Shown here one piece after another: positions 25,687 to 34,036 of a stretch of DNA of 64,000 nt. Origin of the DNA: an uncultured Hyphomonas sp. (lineage in GTDB: Bacteria > Pseudomonadota > Alphaproteobacteria > Caulobacterales > Hyphomonadaceae); the NCBI RefSeq assembly GCF_963678195.1, contig NZ_OY782759.1, positions 3,603,961 through 3,667,960 of the forward strand, written 5' to 3'. A program made the position numbers and the translations under genes. Every line of letters starts with the position of its first letter. Position 1 is the stretch's first letter. The notes under the pieces are model-generated. The model was not told the origin of the DNA. It ran no database searches and was given only the letters and a program-made list of their open reading frames with translations.

Positions 25687-26247
25687 TCAGGCCGGTTCGG
25701 CAATGCGCTCGGCGGTGACGACCGGGAAGTCGATCTCGGTGCCGAACACCTCGTTCAAATAGTTGGTGTAGACGTTGAGGGCGACATGGCCGACGACTTC
25801 CACCAGTTCGCCATCCGACAGGCCGGCCGCGCGGGCTTCGGCAATGTCAGTATCTTTCACGGCGCCGCGGGCGACGGCGACCTTGCGGGCGAGCACCACA
25901 GCCGCATCCGCTTTCGCATCGGACGCGCGGCCACCGCGGGCGCGGATGATCTCGTCTTCCGGCAGTTTCAGCATGTTGGCCGCGATGTAGGAGTGGGCCG
26001 AGTTGCAGTAGGAGCAGCCATTGACGTTCGCGATGGCGAGCGCGATGCGCTCCCGCGTGGCGGCCGGTAGCTGGCCCTTGCCGAGCGCGCCGTTGAACGA
26101 CAGCAGGCCGTCCAGTGCCGCCGGGCTGTTGGCCGTCAGGCGGTAGAGGTTCGGCACGATGCCGAGCGCAGCTTTCACACCACCCAGGCCAGCGTGTGCA
26201 GCGGCCGGGGCATCTTCGATCGTCGCGGGGGTCGGGATACGGGACAT
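25687..26247 (-). CDS. AhpD-like carboxymuconolactone decarboxylase family protein
   Basis: 186 residues. The redox-active CxxC-x6-H motif is NGCSYCNSAHSYI, and AALDGLLSFNGALGKGQLPAATRERIALA is the preceding family signature in two helices. Such proteins are alkylhydroperoxidase-like thiol enzymes, often controlled by a TetR repressor and induced by quinones or peroxides. AAGGAAATT precedes the ATG. Operon with the TetR gene is likely. Confidence 0.88.
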   Translation of the reverse strand: MSRIPTPATIEDAPAAAHAGLGGVKAALGIVPNLYRLTANSPAALDGLLSFNGALGKGQLPAATRERIALAIANVNGCSYCNSAHSYIAANMLKLPEDEIIRARGGRASDAKADAAVVLARKVAVARGAVKDTDIAEARAAGLSDGELVEVVGHVALNVYTNYLNEVFGTEIDFPVVTAERIAEPA

Positions 26248-26319
26248 GAGAATTTCCTTTTGGTCGTTAGGTCGTCAGGGGGACGATTGGAGGTTTTTGT
26301 CTTTCGACCCGGCTTATGT

Positions 26320-26333
26320 ACCGATCGTTCGGT
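26320..26333. promoter_or_regulatory. Putative TetR operator ACCGA-N4-TCGGT
   Basis: A perfect 5+4+5 inverted repeat lies 72 bp upstream of the AhpD-like gene. On the minus strand TTGAAC directly overlaps its upstream edge and could be the -35 hexamer. ACCGA/TCGGT half-sites are common for TetR proteins. The nearby TetR is the likely binder. Confidence 0.55.
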
Positions 26334-26431
26334 TCAATACAAGGGCACTCTCAAAAGCGTGATCGCCAGCACGTGCGACGCCCGTGAAGGCGCTTGGTGG
26401 GGTGGGTTTGGTTTTCAGGTCAGGTCCGGGG

Positions 26432-26848
26432 TCAGGTTTCCGGCAGGGGGAGGTGTCCCTGAAACCGCTCATCCCGGCGCAGGCCGGGATCCAGAACTGC
26501 GAGTGCCGCACGTGGTTGCACTGGACCCCGGCCTGCGCCGGGGTGAGCGGAAATGGAGAGAGTAGTGGCGTAGGCTGGCACAGCCGCCCGGCCATCGCAG
26601 GCCGCCGCGAGGCGGTCATTGTAATGCTCAGAGGGCTTCAGCCACGCACGCTCGGTCTTCTGCCCCGGCATCCATTCGATCCGGACCAGATAGACCCGCA
26701 AATTCGGCGTCAGGCTCCAACGGTATCTCACACCGCGTCCATAAGAGGCCCGGATCTGCGCGCGCAGCATCAGCACCTGGACCCAGATAAGGGGCCAGAA
26801 GAAGGCAAGCTGCGGGGGGAACCAGTGGGGTGGATGAAAGAGTGACAT
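26432..26848 (-). CDS. Hypothetical protein with repeat-derived C-terminus
   Basis: Reading of about 138 residues from ATG 26848. Residues 1-95 look like a real protein: an N-terminal hydrophobic segment (FPPQLAFFWPLIWVQVLML) followed by ASYGRGVRYRWSLTP and RIEWMPGQKTERAWLKPSEH. From about residue 98 the reading enters an intergenic palindromic repeat (AHPGAGRGPVQ, LDPGLRRDERF), the usual translation of such elements. So the original 3' end was probably replaced by a repeat insertion. Function unknown. Confidence 0.5.
   Translation of the reverse strand: MSLFHPPHWFPPQLAFFWPLIWVQVLMLRAQIRASYGRGVRYRWSLTPNLRVYLVRIEWMPGQKTERAWLKPSEHYNDRLAAACDGRAAVPAYATTLSISAHPGAGRGPVQPRAALAVLDPGLRRDERFQGHLPLPET
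26469..26546. repeat. Palindromic repeat pair, TCATCCCGGC type
   Basis: Left arm 26469-26494 and right arm 26521-26546 are inverted copies with two differences over 26 bases, separated by 26 bp. Each arm itself contains the CCCGGC..GCCGGG core. This is the common alphaproteobacterial extragenic palindrome, here in tail-to-tail (BIME-like) order and inside the 3' part of a reading frame. Confidence 0.8.
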
Positions 26849-26955
26849 GGCGGGGAATATACATCCGGATGCGGAGGTGTTGGATAAGTTTGTTTTCGCG
26901 TGAGTAACTGCAGCAGGATGGGATGGTTTGGGCGGTGGATAAGGCCCCGCCACGT

Positions 26956-27195
26956 GTCATCCCGGAAAGCGCGCAGCGCTTATCCGGGACCTTGTTCCAG
27001 CCCGCGCCCGTGTATCCCCCCTCCGTCGCCTTCGGCGCCACCTCCCCCGCAAGCGGTGGAGGATGTCCCTGCCGCACGTACCGGACTTCATCCTCCCCTG
27101 CGAAGCGGGGGAGGTGCCGAGCGCAGCGAGGCGGAGGGGGCTTTCGCGGCCTGCGAGAAGGTCCCGGATATTTGCTGCGCAAATTCCGGGATGAC
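26956..27195. repeat. Nested inverted repeats (outer and inner pair)
   Basis: Outer arms 26956-26993 and 27158-27195 both read GTCATCCCGGA...ATCCGGGACCTT on opposite strands, with different hairpin cores. Inside them a second pair (27016-27064 and 27089-27140) has CCCCCTCCGTCGCC and CACCTCCCCCGC on one side and the complement on the other. Two palindrome families are thus nested around a 24-bp centre. Confidence 0.78.
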
Positions 27196-27328
27196 ACGGC
27201 CATGCGTTGGGATGACTGACACAGGACAAAATCTAACCACGTCATGACCATGCATGACTTGCCATGACCATACCGGACTATAACGGATCATACCGGACCA
27301 ACCGGAACCACGCGCCCGCCTCCATACG

Positions 27329-27476
27329 CGTCATCCCCGACGGCGAAGCCGTCCGGGGACCCATCTCCGAACCTCTCCGCACGCACGTCATCCCCGGAGC
27401 ACGCACCAGATCATGACGCCCCGCCGCCCCGTTCAGAGATGGGCGCCCAGATGCGCTCCGCGCATCGGGCGTGACG
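27329..27476. repeat. Second nested inverted repeat assembly
   Basis: Outer arms 27329-27373 and 27431-27476 are imperfect inverted copies (CGTCA...CCATCTCCGAAC against its complement). Between them CGTCAT at 27386-27391 pairs with ATGACG at 27413-27418. The layout repeats the pair-within-pair plan of the preceding assembly with different sequence. Confidence 0.7.
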
Positions 27477-27501
27477 CGGGCGGGGAGTTGGGTGCGAAAT
27501 C

Positions 27502-27589
27502 GTAGGGTGGGTTGAGCGCAGCGATACCCACCAAGCAATGTCTGCCGCGAGTCCGATTGGTGGGTATCGCTATGCTCAACCCACCCTAC
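27502..27589. repeat. GTAGGGTGGGTT-type palindrome pair
   Basis: Arms 27502-27534 and 27557-27589 are inverted copies beginning GTAGGGTGGGTTGAGC and ending ACCCACCAA, with a few changes, around a 22-bp centre. GTAGGGTGGGTT...ACCCACCAA is a widespread proteobacterial intergenic repeat. It ends directly before the 3' end of the next gene. Confidence 0.82.
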
Positions 27590-27605
27590 GCTTGCTACGC
27601 TTGCT

Positions 27606-28004
27606 TTATTCAACTTCGACCGAACAGCGTCCGAACGAAATAAGTCCTCGTCCGTTGTTTTCGACGAATGTCCCACCAGGAAACACTTGCAGGTCGAATT
27701 GGCCACCAAAGTAGTAGTACTTTTTGATCCCAACGACTGGAGCCGTCTCCACCCTATCCACTTCGTATGAGTCACACGTCACCATTTGGACAGAAGGCGC
27801 GAACGAACAGCGTTGAACTATTAGTTTCCCGTCCGAGACAAATAATCGATTGTGCGGACTAAAACGTTCGAGATCCGCTGATGAAATCTCTCCTGTAGAT
27901 CCAAACTTACGTTCAGTTGCACAGATTAGAGTCTCGCCGCTTGCGCTCAAAACGAACGTTGGAAACGACAAACCTGCCACCATAAAAGCGAGCGCAAATT
28001 TCAT
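27606..28004 (-). CDS. Small exported protein, unknown, AT-richer
   Basis: 132 residues with a signal peptide (KFALAFMVAGLSFPTFVLSASG). The mature part has five cysteines (ICAT, RCSF, TCDS, GRCS and one at the signal border) and repeated aromatic-rich strands (KKYYYFGGQFDLQVFPGG). No family recognised. Base composition is clearly more AT-rich than the neighbours, so recent acquisition is possible. The stop abuts the GTAGGGTGGGTT repeat. Confidence 0.72.
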   Translation of the reverse strand: MKFALAFMVAGLSFPTFVLSASGETLICATERKFGSTGEISSADLERFSPHNRLFVSDGKLIVQRCSFAPSVQMVTCDSYEVDRVETAPVVGIKKYYYFGGQFDLQVFPGGTFVENNGRGLISFGRCSVEVE

Positions 28005-28100
28005 ATTTTACCATCTATGATTGATAGCAGATATCGCTATTGTCGTTGGCACTGATAGCACAAAATTCCGGATTTTTGCCGAGACATCGAAGGAACCCTC

Positions 28101-28598
28101 ATGAAAAATTTTCTAACATGCGTGGCTATTGCAAGCACCCTCACTTCAATGGCAAGCGCTCAAGAGGCAGTCGTTATTCAGCAAACCGGAAGCCCTCTCG
28201 AAATCACTTCATATTCCGCTCAGTATGTCGAAGGCGGGCGCTACTCGACGGAGGGCGTCAGACACGCTGTCACACTCAAGAATGTGGGAAGTCAGGAAGT
28301 CCTAGCTTACACTATTTCTTTTCGTTCTTTCGATGTCTTCAATGAGGATATGGGCAGAGGTCTTGGAGGAATTTCCATTAAGACTCTCGCTCCCGGGGGC
28401 ACCACCGATGGAAGCTGGAACCAAAAACCCTACGCGGCATTCAGTTTTGAAAAGTATGGCACCGGCGTCGCGTACATCAGCCGAGTCCGGCTTGGAGACG
28501 GCACAATCTGGTCGGCGGATCAGAAATTTGTTCTTAGCAGGCTTCAGGAAATTCAAGACGATCTGACTGCTGACATCTTCGAAAACAAAGAGGAATAA
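28101..28598 (+). CDS. Small exported protein, unknown, AT-richer
   Basis: 165 residues with a signal peptide ending SMASA. The mature part looks like a beta-sandwich domain: ITSYSAQYVEGGRYSTEG, HAVTLKNVGSQEVLAYTISF, and YISRVRLGDGTIWSADQKFV. The pattern (conserved NVG and YTISFRSFD) recalls exported domains of unknown function. Divergent from the previous small gene across 96 bp; both share lower GC. GGAACC lies before the ATG. Confidence 0.75.
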   Translation: MKNFLTCVAIASTLTSMASAQEAVVIQQTGSPLEITSYSAQYVEGGRYSTEGVRHAVTLKNVGSQEVLAYTISFRSFDVFNEDMGRGLGGISIKTLAPGGTTDGSWNQKPYAAFSFEKYGTGVAYISRVRLGDGTIWSADQKFVLSRLQEIQDDLTADIFENKEE

Positions 28599-28601
28599 GC
28601 C

Positions 28602-29423
28602 TCACCCCGGCACGATCTCGCTGAGCCTGCCCCCAATCCGGATCGGCTCTATACGGATGGCGAGGCCGGTGCGGTCGTCGGTTTCGACATAGGTGCCGCA
28701 GAGTGTGCCTTCGCCGAGGGCGGGCTGGTAGCGTTCGCCGGGCAGCTGGGTCTGGAAGCGGTAGAGCGAGATCTGTTTCTGCATGCCGATGACGCTGTCA
28801 TAGTCGCCGCACATGCCGGCATCGGTCTGGTAGGCGGTGCCGCTTTCCAGGATCATCGTGTCGGCGGTGGGCACATGGGTGTGGCTGCCGACGACGAGGC
28901 TGGCCCGGCCGTCGCAATGGTGGCCCATGGCCATCTTCTCTGACGTCGCCTCGCAATGCATGTCGACCACGATGGCATCGGCCACGGCGCCGAGCGGCAT
29001 GGAATCGAGCGCGGCGTCCACCGCATCAAAGGGGCAGCTCATCGTCTGTTTCATGAACACATTGCCCTGCGCCTGGATGACACCGACACGGCGACCATCC
29101 GGCAGGGTGAAGAGATGCGCCCCCTTCCCCGGTGCATTGGACGCGGCCGGATAATTGACCGGGCGCAGGAGGCGCGGCTCCCGCTCGATATAGGTCAGGG
29201 CTTCGCGCTGGTCCCAGGCATGGTCGCCGAGGGTCAGGCAGTCGGCGCCGGCATTGAAGAACTCTTCCGCAATGGCGCTGGTCAGGCCGAAACCGCCAGC
29301 TGAGTTCTCAGCGTTCACAATGGCAAAGTCGACCCGCAGGCGGGCCTTCAGGCCCGGCAAATGGTCCAGCACGGCCTGGCGGCCGGGTTTTCCGACGACG
29401 TCTCCGAAGAATGCGATTTTCAT
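28602..29423 (-). CDS. YmdB-like metallophosphoesterase (TIGR00282)
   Basis: 273 residues. Metal ligands and motifs in order: FFGDVVGKPGR, NAENSAGGFGLT, LTLGDHAWDQRE, DMHCEATSEK, and SHTHVPTADTMIL. In Bacillus the homologue YmdB is a cyclic-nucleotide phosphodiesterase; the role here is by family only. Converges on the exported-protein gene with 3 bp between stop codons. The upstream gene on the same strand is the large lipoprotein, separated by a terminator. Confidence 0.9.
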   Translation of the reverse strand: MKIAFFGDVVGKPGRQAVLDHLPGLKARLRVDFAIVNAENSAGGFGLTSAIAEEFFNAGADCLTLGDHAWDQREALTYIEREPRLLRPVNYPAASNAPGKGAHLFTLPDGRRVGVIQAQGNVFMKQTMSCPFDAVDAALDSMPLGAVADAIVVDMHCEATSEKMAMGHHCDGRASLVVGSHTHVPTADTMILESGTAYQTDAGMCGDYDSVIGMQKQISLYRFQTQLPGERYQPALGEGTLCGTYVETDDRTGLAIRIEPIRIGGRLSEIVPG

Positions 29424-29450
29424 GGCGCTACGCTATGCACCCGGCCCACA

Positions 29451-29489
29451 AAAAAGAAAAGCGCGCGCACCCAGATGGATGCGCGCGCT
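29451..29489 (-). terminator. Terminator after the 545-aa lipoprotein gene
   Basis: On the minus strand a perfect 10-bp stem (AGCGCGCGCA/TGCGCGCGCT, 29480-29489 with 29460-29469) and 10-base loop is followed by TTTTCTTTTT. It begins 21 bp past the lipoprotein stop codon. Confidence 0.85.
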
Positions 29490-29509
29490 CTTGTTTGGGA
29501 AAAGCCTGC

Positions 29510-31147
29510 CTATTCGTTCGTCGCAGAGAAGCCGAGCGCTTCCTTGGTCAGGGCGGAGGGGTCTTCCATTTCTGCAACCGTCTGCATGACCAGCGGCTCA
29601 GCCGGGGCCATCTTGATGGTCAGCGTCTTCGGATCGGACACGAAGCTGGAGAGCGCCGTGGACGCCTCGGTCAGCAGTTCCGGATCGATGCCGCTGCCGG
29701 CCGCCATCATCGGGGCCATGGCCAGCATGCCGGTCAGCTGGTTGCGCAGTTCCTGCGGGTCCTGGCCTGCCTGAGCGGCATAGGCGTTGATGGCGCGGTT
29801 GAGGAAGCCGTCATCCTTCAGCGACAGTTCCATATTGTGCAGCACCATGTTTTCCAGCGTATCGCCCAGCACAGCAGTCGGGTCGTCCGACTGTTCGGCC
29901 TGCGCAATCGCCTTGGCACCGGCGAACTTGGCGCCGAAATCGATGCGGAACCCGTCTTTCAGGGCCCAGTAGTTCTGGTCCTTGGCATAAGTGGTGAGGT
30001 CGGTTTCCGGCTCATAGGTCTGGTAGCCGGCACCGGTCAGTTCCAGCGTCTCATAGCCGAGCATGGCGAGCTGTCCTGCGAGCTGTTCGCCATATTTGCC
30101 TTCACCCGTGGAGAGAGACACTTTGAACGGTTCCGTCTTCACGGCAATGATCGAGTCTTTCTTGTTACGGCCCACAGCGGAGACCAGCTTCGGCATATCG
30201 ACCTTCACGCCGGCAACATCCATGTCGAACCCGTTGATGGCCAGCGACTCATAGCCCGGATTGGCCGGGTCCTGAGAGGCGAGGTTCATCATCTGGGACA
30301 TCTCTTCCGGGTCCGTTGCATCTCCCGACGCATCGGTCAGCAGGCTGAGATCGGCCCCGTGCAGCTCGATCGAGGCGAGATTGAACTTCATTTTGGCGTC
30401 TTCCGACGGGTCGAACATGTCGAACACCATGCCGTCCAGCTTCATCAGCGCAGCGGTCTGATCCTTCAGGCCGGTCACCTCGATATTGCCGACGGTGAAT
30501 GTGCCCTGCTCGCCATTCGGATCATCGATGCGGAAGTCGACATCATTGATGGCCCATTTGTCGAATGCCAGGGCATCGCCTTCCGGCAGGTCCGCCACCT
30601 CATCCTCGGCGAACAGGCTGGCGACCCAGCTAGCCATTTCCGGCGACGGATTGACCAGTTCGATCGAGCCGATCTTGCCGGAGCCGTTTTCGGCCTCTTC
30701 CGGATCCGTCGGCACGAGGCTCACATCGCTCATCAGGAGGCGCGAGAAGGTGGCCTGGCCATCTTTCATGGCGAGGCCTTCGAATTCCATTTTGGCGGCC
30801 TTGAGATCGGCGCCGTCGAGATCGAAGGAGTCGTCATCGAAGCTCATCTCTTCGCCGTCGTCTTCATCGTCGTCGGCGGAAACGAGGGTCACATCGGTAA
30901 AGACGGCAGAGGCGCCTTTCAGGTCGCGCCCGTCCCAGCTGACATTGCCGGACCCCGAAGTTTCCAGGGCCATGGCGGCCAGCGCGGCGGCCGCCGTATC
31001 TGCGTCACCTTTCTGGACCGAGATGGACGGGATCTTGGATTCCGAGAAGACGATACCGGCGGAATCGGCGGCGTCTTCCGGCTTGTCTTTCTGCCCGCAA
31101 GCCGTAAGCATGGTGATGGCAGCAACGCCCGTCAGCAAATATTTCAT
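29510..31147 (-). CDS. Large acidic lipoprotein, unknown
   Basis: 545 residues. A lipoprotein signal peptide with LTAC lipobox (Cys17) is followed by a charged linker and a long, acidic, beta-rich body. Similar phrases recur (ETLELTGAGY, ESLAINGFDMDV, GNIEVTGLKD, LASIELHGADLSL), spaced 60-110 residues apart, so the protein may be built of repeated strands like AsmA- or lipid-transfer-type envelope proteins. I do not recognise a named family. It is monocistronic with its own terminator, so probably an outer- or inner-membrane lipoprotein facing the periplasm. Confidence 0.85.
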   Translation of the reverse strand: MKYLLTGVAAITMLTACGQKDKPEDAADSAGIVFSESKIPSISVQKGDADTAAAALAAMALETSGSGNVSWDGRDLKGASAVFTDVTLVSADDDEDDGEEMSFDDDSFDLDGADLKAAKMEFEGLAMKDGQATFSRLLMSDVSLVPTDPEEAENGSGKIGSIELVNPSPEMASWVASLFAEDEVADLPEGDALAFDKWAINDVDFRIDDPNGEQGTFTVGNIEVTGLKDQTAALMKLDGMVFDMFDPSEDAKMKFNLASIELHGADLSLLTDASGDATDPEEMSQMMNLASQDPANPGYESLAINGFDMDVAGVKVDMPKLVSAVGRNKKDSIIAVKTEPFKVSLSTGEGKYGEQLAGQLAMLGYETLELTGAGYQTYEPETDLTTYAKDQNYWALKDGFRIDFGAKFAGAKAIAQAEQSDDPTAVLGDTLENMVLHNMELSLKDDGFLNRAINAYAAQAGQDPQELRNQLTGMLAMAPMMAAGSGIDPELLTEASTALSSFVSDPKTLTIKMAPAEPLVMQTVAEMEDPSALTKEALGFSATNE

Positions 31148-31216
31148 ATGTTGGCCCTCTGAATAAATGGGTATGTGAATACACGCGCAAGCGGCGTTAC
31201 AGCGGAAGTCTTAGCA

Positions 31217-31945
31217 ATGACCTACAACAATGGCCAGACAATGACATTCCGCGCCGCAAACGGGCAGCGCGTTCGTGTCCGGTTTGAGGTGAATGCCAAG
31301 GCCCGGCGCCTGATTCTGCGCCTGGATGAACGCCGCCGGGAGGCCGTCGCCGTCGCCCCGTCCCGCCGCCAGATCAAGGACGCCGCGGCCTTTGCCGCAG
31401 AGCGTGCAGACTGGATCTCCATGCGCCTGCAGCACCTGCCGGAGCCCGTCCGCTTCGAGGAAGGCGCCATGATCCAGTATCGCGGCGCGCCGCTGCAGCT
31501 CACCTCAGAGGGCGAAGGCCGAATCGCGAAAATCTGGCCGGAAGACGAAAATTCCCCGCGATTACTGAGTGTTCCGGGAGACCCGGAGACGATGGAACTT
31601 CGCGTGACGCGCTTCCTGAAGAAGCAGGCCCGGGCGGATCTGACCCGCGCCGTGAAGCGCCATTGCGCGACACTTGGCGTCACCCACAAGAGCCTGTCGG
31701 TCAAGGACACGCGCTCGCGCTGGGGGTCGTGCACCCATGACGCACAATTGTCCTTTTCCTGGCGCCTGATCATGGCCCCGCCCGAAGTGCTGGACTATGT
31801 CGCCGCCCATGAGTGCGCGCACATACTGGAAATGAATCACTCGCCGAAATTCTGGGCGCAGGTGTCAAAGTGCTGCCCTGACTGGAAGCATCACCGGTCC
31901 TGGCTACGTACCCACGGGGCCGGACTTCAGGCCGCCGGGGTATAA
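31217..31945 (+). CDS. YgjP-like (DUF45) metallopeptidase
   Basis: About 242 residues. The zinc motif is AAHECAHILEMNHSPKFW (HExxH with distal His); before it the family pattern SRWGSCTHDAQLSFSWRLIMAP is complete. Members are cytosolic minigluzincins of unclear substrate. Start at ATG 31217 is preferred (GGAAG upstream); GTG 31175 is possible. Divergent from the lipoprotein gene. Confidence 0.88.
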   Translation: MTYNNGQTMTFRAANGQRVRVRFEVNAKARRLILRLDERRREAVAVAPSRRQIKDAAAFAAERADWISMRLQHLPEPVRFEEGAMIQYRGAPLQLTSEGEGRIAKIWPEDENSPRLLSVPGDPETMELRVTRFLKKQARADLTRAVKRHCATLGVTHKSLSVKDTRSRWGSCTHDAQLSFSWRLIMAPPEVLDYVAAHECAHILEMNHSPKFWAQVSKCCPDWKHHRSWLRTHGAGLQAAGV

Positions 31946-32066
31946 TCCGCACAAAAACAATCTTCTGCACCTGTCCTACCCGTCCGGGAGGAGCAGGCAT
32001 GCAGGATCATGCGAATTCTGAATTCACAATCCGGATTCAGAACTCAGACTAAAGATGCACGCAGCT

Positions 32067-34001
32067 TCACTCGCTGCTGGCAGGCTCGGCGGCGGCTTCA
32101 GCAGCTTCCACGGCCGGCGTCTCCGCCTCACGCGGCGGGCCGAAGCTGATCAGCACCACGCCTTCGCCGCCCTTCACTTCGCGGTGGGGCCCCAGGAAGT
32201 TCAGCGCGCCGTCCGGGCGCAGTTCCGCAACGATGTCGGCCTTCGGCCGGTCGCGCTTGAAATGCTCGATGTCATAAGTGTCGGTCAGGCGCGTCTTTGA
32301 GAATTCCCAGCCGCGATAATGGTCGCGGATCAGGCTGTCATAGGAACGGCCGCGGCGGATCAGCGTGCGGCCGCGGGTCGACAGGCCGAGGGTGCGGTGA
32401 TCGTCCTCTTCGGTTTCCTGCGCCGAGAGCTGGAACACTTTGTGGCGGCCGAGTTCCGGCGCGAAATGGCTGGAGACGAGGGCATTGTAAGGCTCGTTCG
32501 CCGACAGGCCGAGCACCTGGTCGAAGGCCGAATGGTCGAGGCGCACTTCGGCGTCCTCTGACAGGACTTCGCCGAAGAAAGTGCTGAGTCCGGCTTCCCG
32601 CGCGGGGCGCAGGCGCCGCCAGGTATTGTCCGCCAGGATCGGCTCGATGCCGATGTCCTTCAGCGTGCGGGCAAAGTCGATGCTCCACGGATTGACCCCG
32701 ACCAGCAGCACGCCGGGCCGCTCCTTGCGGGCAAGGCCGAGGCGCCGGGCCAGCGGCCCGATCGTGAAGCCGTGCAGCACGACGGTGGTGAAGACCATGG
32801 CAAAGGCCAGCGGCGTGATCTGTTCGGCGCCCGAGAAATAGAATTTCGAGTCGCCCTGCCGGCCGAGATCGTACAGCAGGGTGGCAAACAGGCTGGAGAC
32901 CGCCACGGCGACCACACCGCGCGGGGCGATCCAGCCCAGCAGCAGGGCCTCGTTCCGCTTCAGCGTGCCGAACGTGGCAACCCAGACCGACAGCGGACGC
33001 ACCACGAACAGCATCACCACAAGGAAGGCCAGCGTGTTCCAGGTGAGCGCCCGGCCGATCACATCCGGCGTCAGGTTTGCGGTGAGGATGACGAACACGC
33101 CGGAGACAAGCAGCACGGCGATGTCTTCCTTGAACTTGCGCAGCTCGTTCAGGCCCGCAAGGCGGGAATTCGCCAGCGTCATGCCGTAAGCCGTGACAGC
33201 GACGAGGCCGATTTCCTTCTCGATCATCTCGGCCATGGCGTAGCAGAGGATGATGGACGCGAAGATGATTGGCGCTTTCAGGTATTCCGGCGTCCAGCCC
33301 TGGCGGAAGGCGCGCACCATGCCGAGACCGAAGGCCATGCCGAGGGCAACACCCAGCGCCGCCGCGAAGATAATCATCGTGCCTTTGCCGAGGATGGACT
33401 CCCCCGTCGCGGCCACGCGGATGATTTCAAACCCGGCAACGGCAAACAGGGCGCCGACCGGGTCGTTGACGATGCCCTCCCATTTCAGGAAGGCCCCTGC
33501 CCGGCCGCCCAGCTTGGACTGGCGCAGCAGCGGCATGATCACGGTCGGACCGGTCACCACCATTACGCCCGCAAACACGACGGCGCTGCCCCAGTCGAGC
33601 CCGGCAGCATAGCGCGCCGCCAGCGTGCCCAGGAACCAGGCCAGCGGTCCGCCGAGGAAGACCATCCGGCGCACGGCCGCGCCCGCTTCGCGCAGGGATT
33701 CGAATTTCAGGACGAGCCCGCCCTCGAACAGGATCACGGCAACCGCCAGCGACACGATCGGACGCAACAATTCCTTGCCGCCGCCATTGAAGACGCGCTG
33801 AGGGTCCAGCAGCGCTTCGCCGAAGAGCACCGCCCAGAGCGGACCGACGGCGAGGCCTGCCAGCGCCATCAGCACGATGGCCGGCGCCTGCAGACGCCAG
33901 GCGAGCCATTGCGCGCCGATGCCGAGCGCCCCTATCAGGGCGCAGGCAAAGATAAGCTCGCTTGACCCCGCACTCGCCAGGGCAAATTCAAAGCCGTTCA
34001 T
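32067..34001 (-). CDS. CPA-type cation:proton antiporter with RCK-like domain
   Basis: 644 residues. About 13 hydrophobic segments fill residues 1-410, with the exchanger-type FAGVMVVTGPTVIMPLL (ligand/proton region) and WEGIVNDPVGALFAV carrying the ND pair typical of NhaP-like antiporters. The C-terminal 220 residues look like a TrkA-N/RCK domain (LLVGVNPWSIDFARTL, IGIEPILADNT), though the dinucleotide GxGxxG is not intact. It exchanges Na+ or K+ for protons at the inner membrane. Start at 34001; the upstream neighbour stops 35 bp away, so an operon is possible. Confidence 0.9.
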   Translation of the reverse strand: MNGFEFALASAGSSELIFACALIGALGIGAQWLAWRLQAPAIVLMALAGLAVGPLWAVLFGEALLDPQRVFNGGGKELLRPIVSLAVAVILFEGGLVLKFESLREAGAAVRRMVFLGGPLAWFLGTLAARYAAGLDWGSAVVFAGVMVVTGPTVIMPLLRQSKLGGRAGAFLKWEGIVNDPVGALFAVAGFEIIRVAATGESILGKGTMIIFAAALGVALGMAFGLGMVRAFRQGWTPEYLKAPIIFASIILCYAMAEMIEKEIGLVAVTAYGMTLANSRLAGLNELRKFKEDIAVLLVSGVFVILTANLTPDVIGRALTWNTLAFLVVMLFVVRPLSVWVATFGTLKRNEALLLGWIAPRGVVAVAVSSLFATLLYDLGRQGDSKFYFSGAEQITPLAFAMVFTTVVLHGFTIGPLARRLGLARKERPGVLLVGVNPWSIDFARTLKDIGIEPILADNTWRRLRPAREAGLSTFFGEVLSEDAEVRLDHSAFDQVLGLSANEPYNALVSSHFAPELGRHKVFQLSAQETEEDDHRTLGLSTRGRTLIRRGRSYDSLIRDHYRGWEFSKTRLTDTYDIEHFKRDRPKADIVAELRPDGALNFLGPHREVKGGEGVVLISFGPPREAETPAVEAAEAAAEPASSE

Positions 34002-34036
34002 GTATGCCCCATTTCAGGTGATGCCCCGGCGGAAAC

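Larger units (their letters stand above)
26849..27605. other. Gene-free mosaic of inverted repeats
   Basis: About 760 bp with no credible gene. All open readings here are translations of repeats (rich in HPG, SPACAGM-like strings). The stretch holds three independent inverted-repeat assemblies (26956-27195, 27329-27476, 27502-27589) and a short direct repeat ATACCGGAC at 27270 and 27290. No transposase or RAYT gene is visible. Confidence 0.8.

Noticed and set aside
26628-27251. Long frames on both strands across the repeat mosaic
   Set aside because: Sequences are stereotyped translations of palindromes; no consistent protein features or RBS.
27200-27310. CRISPR-like short repeats
   Set aside because: Only two copies of a nine-base direct repeat 20 bp apart and no cas genes.
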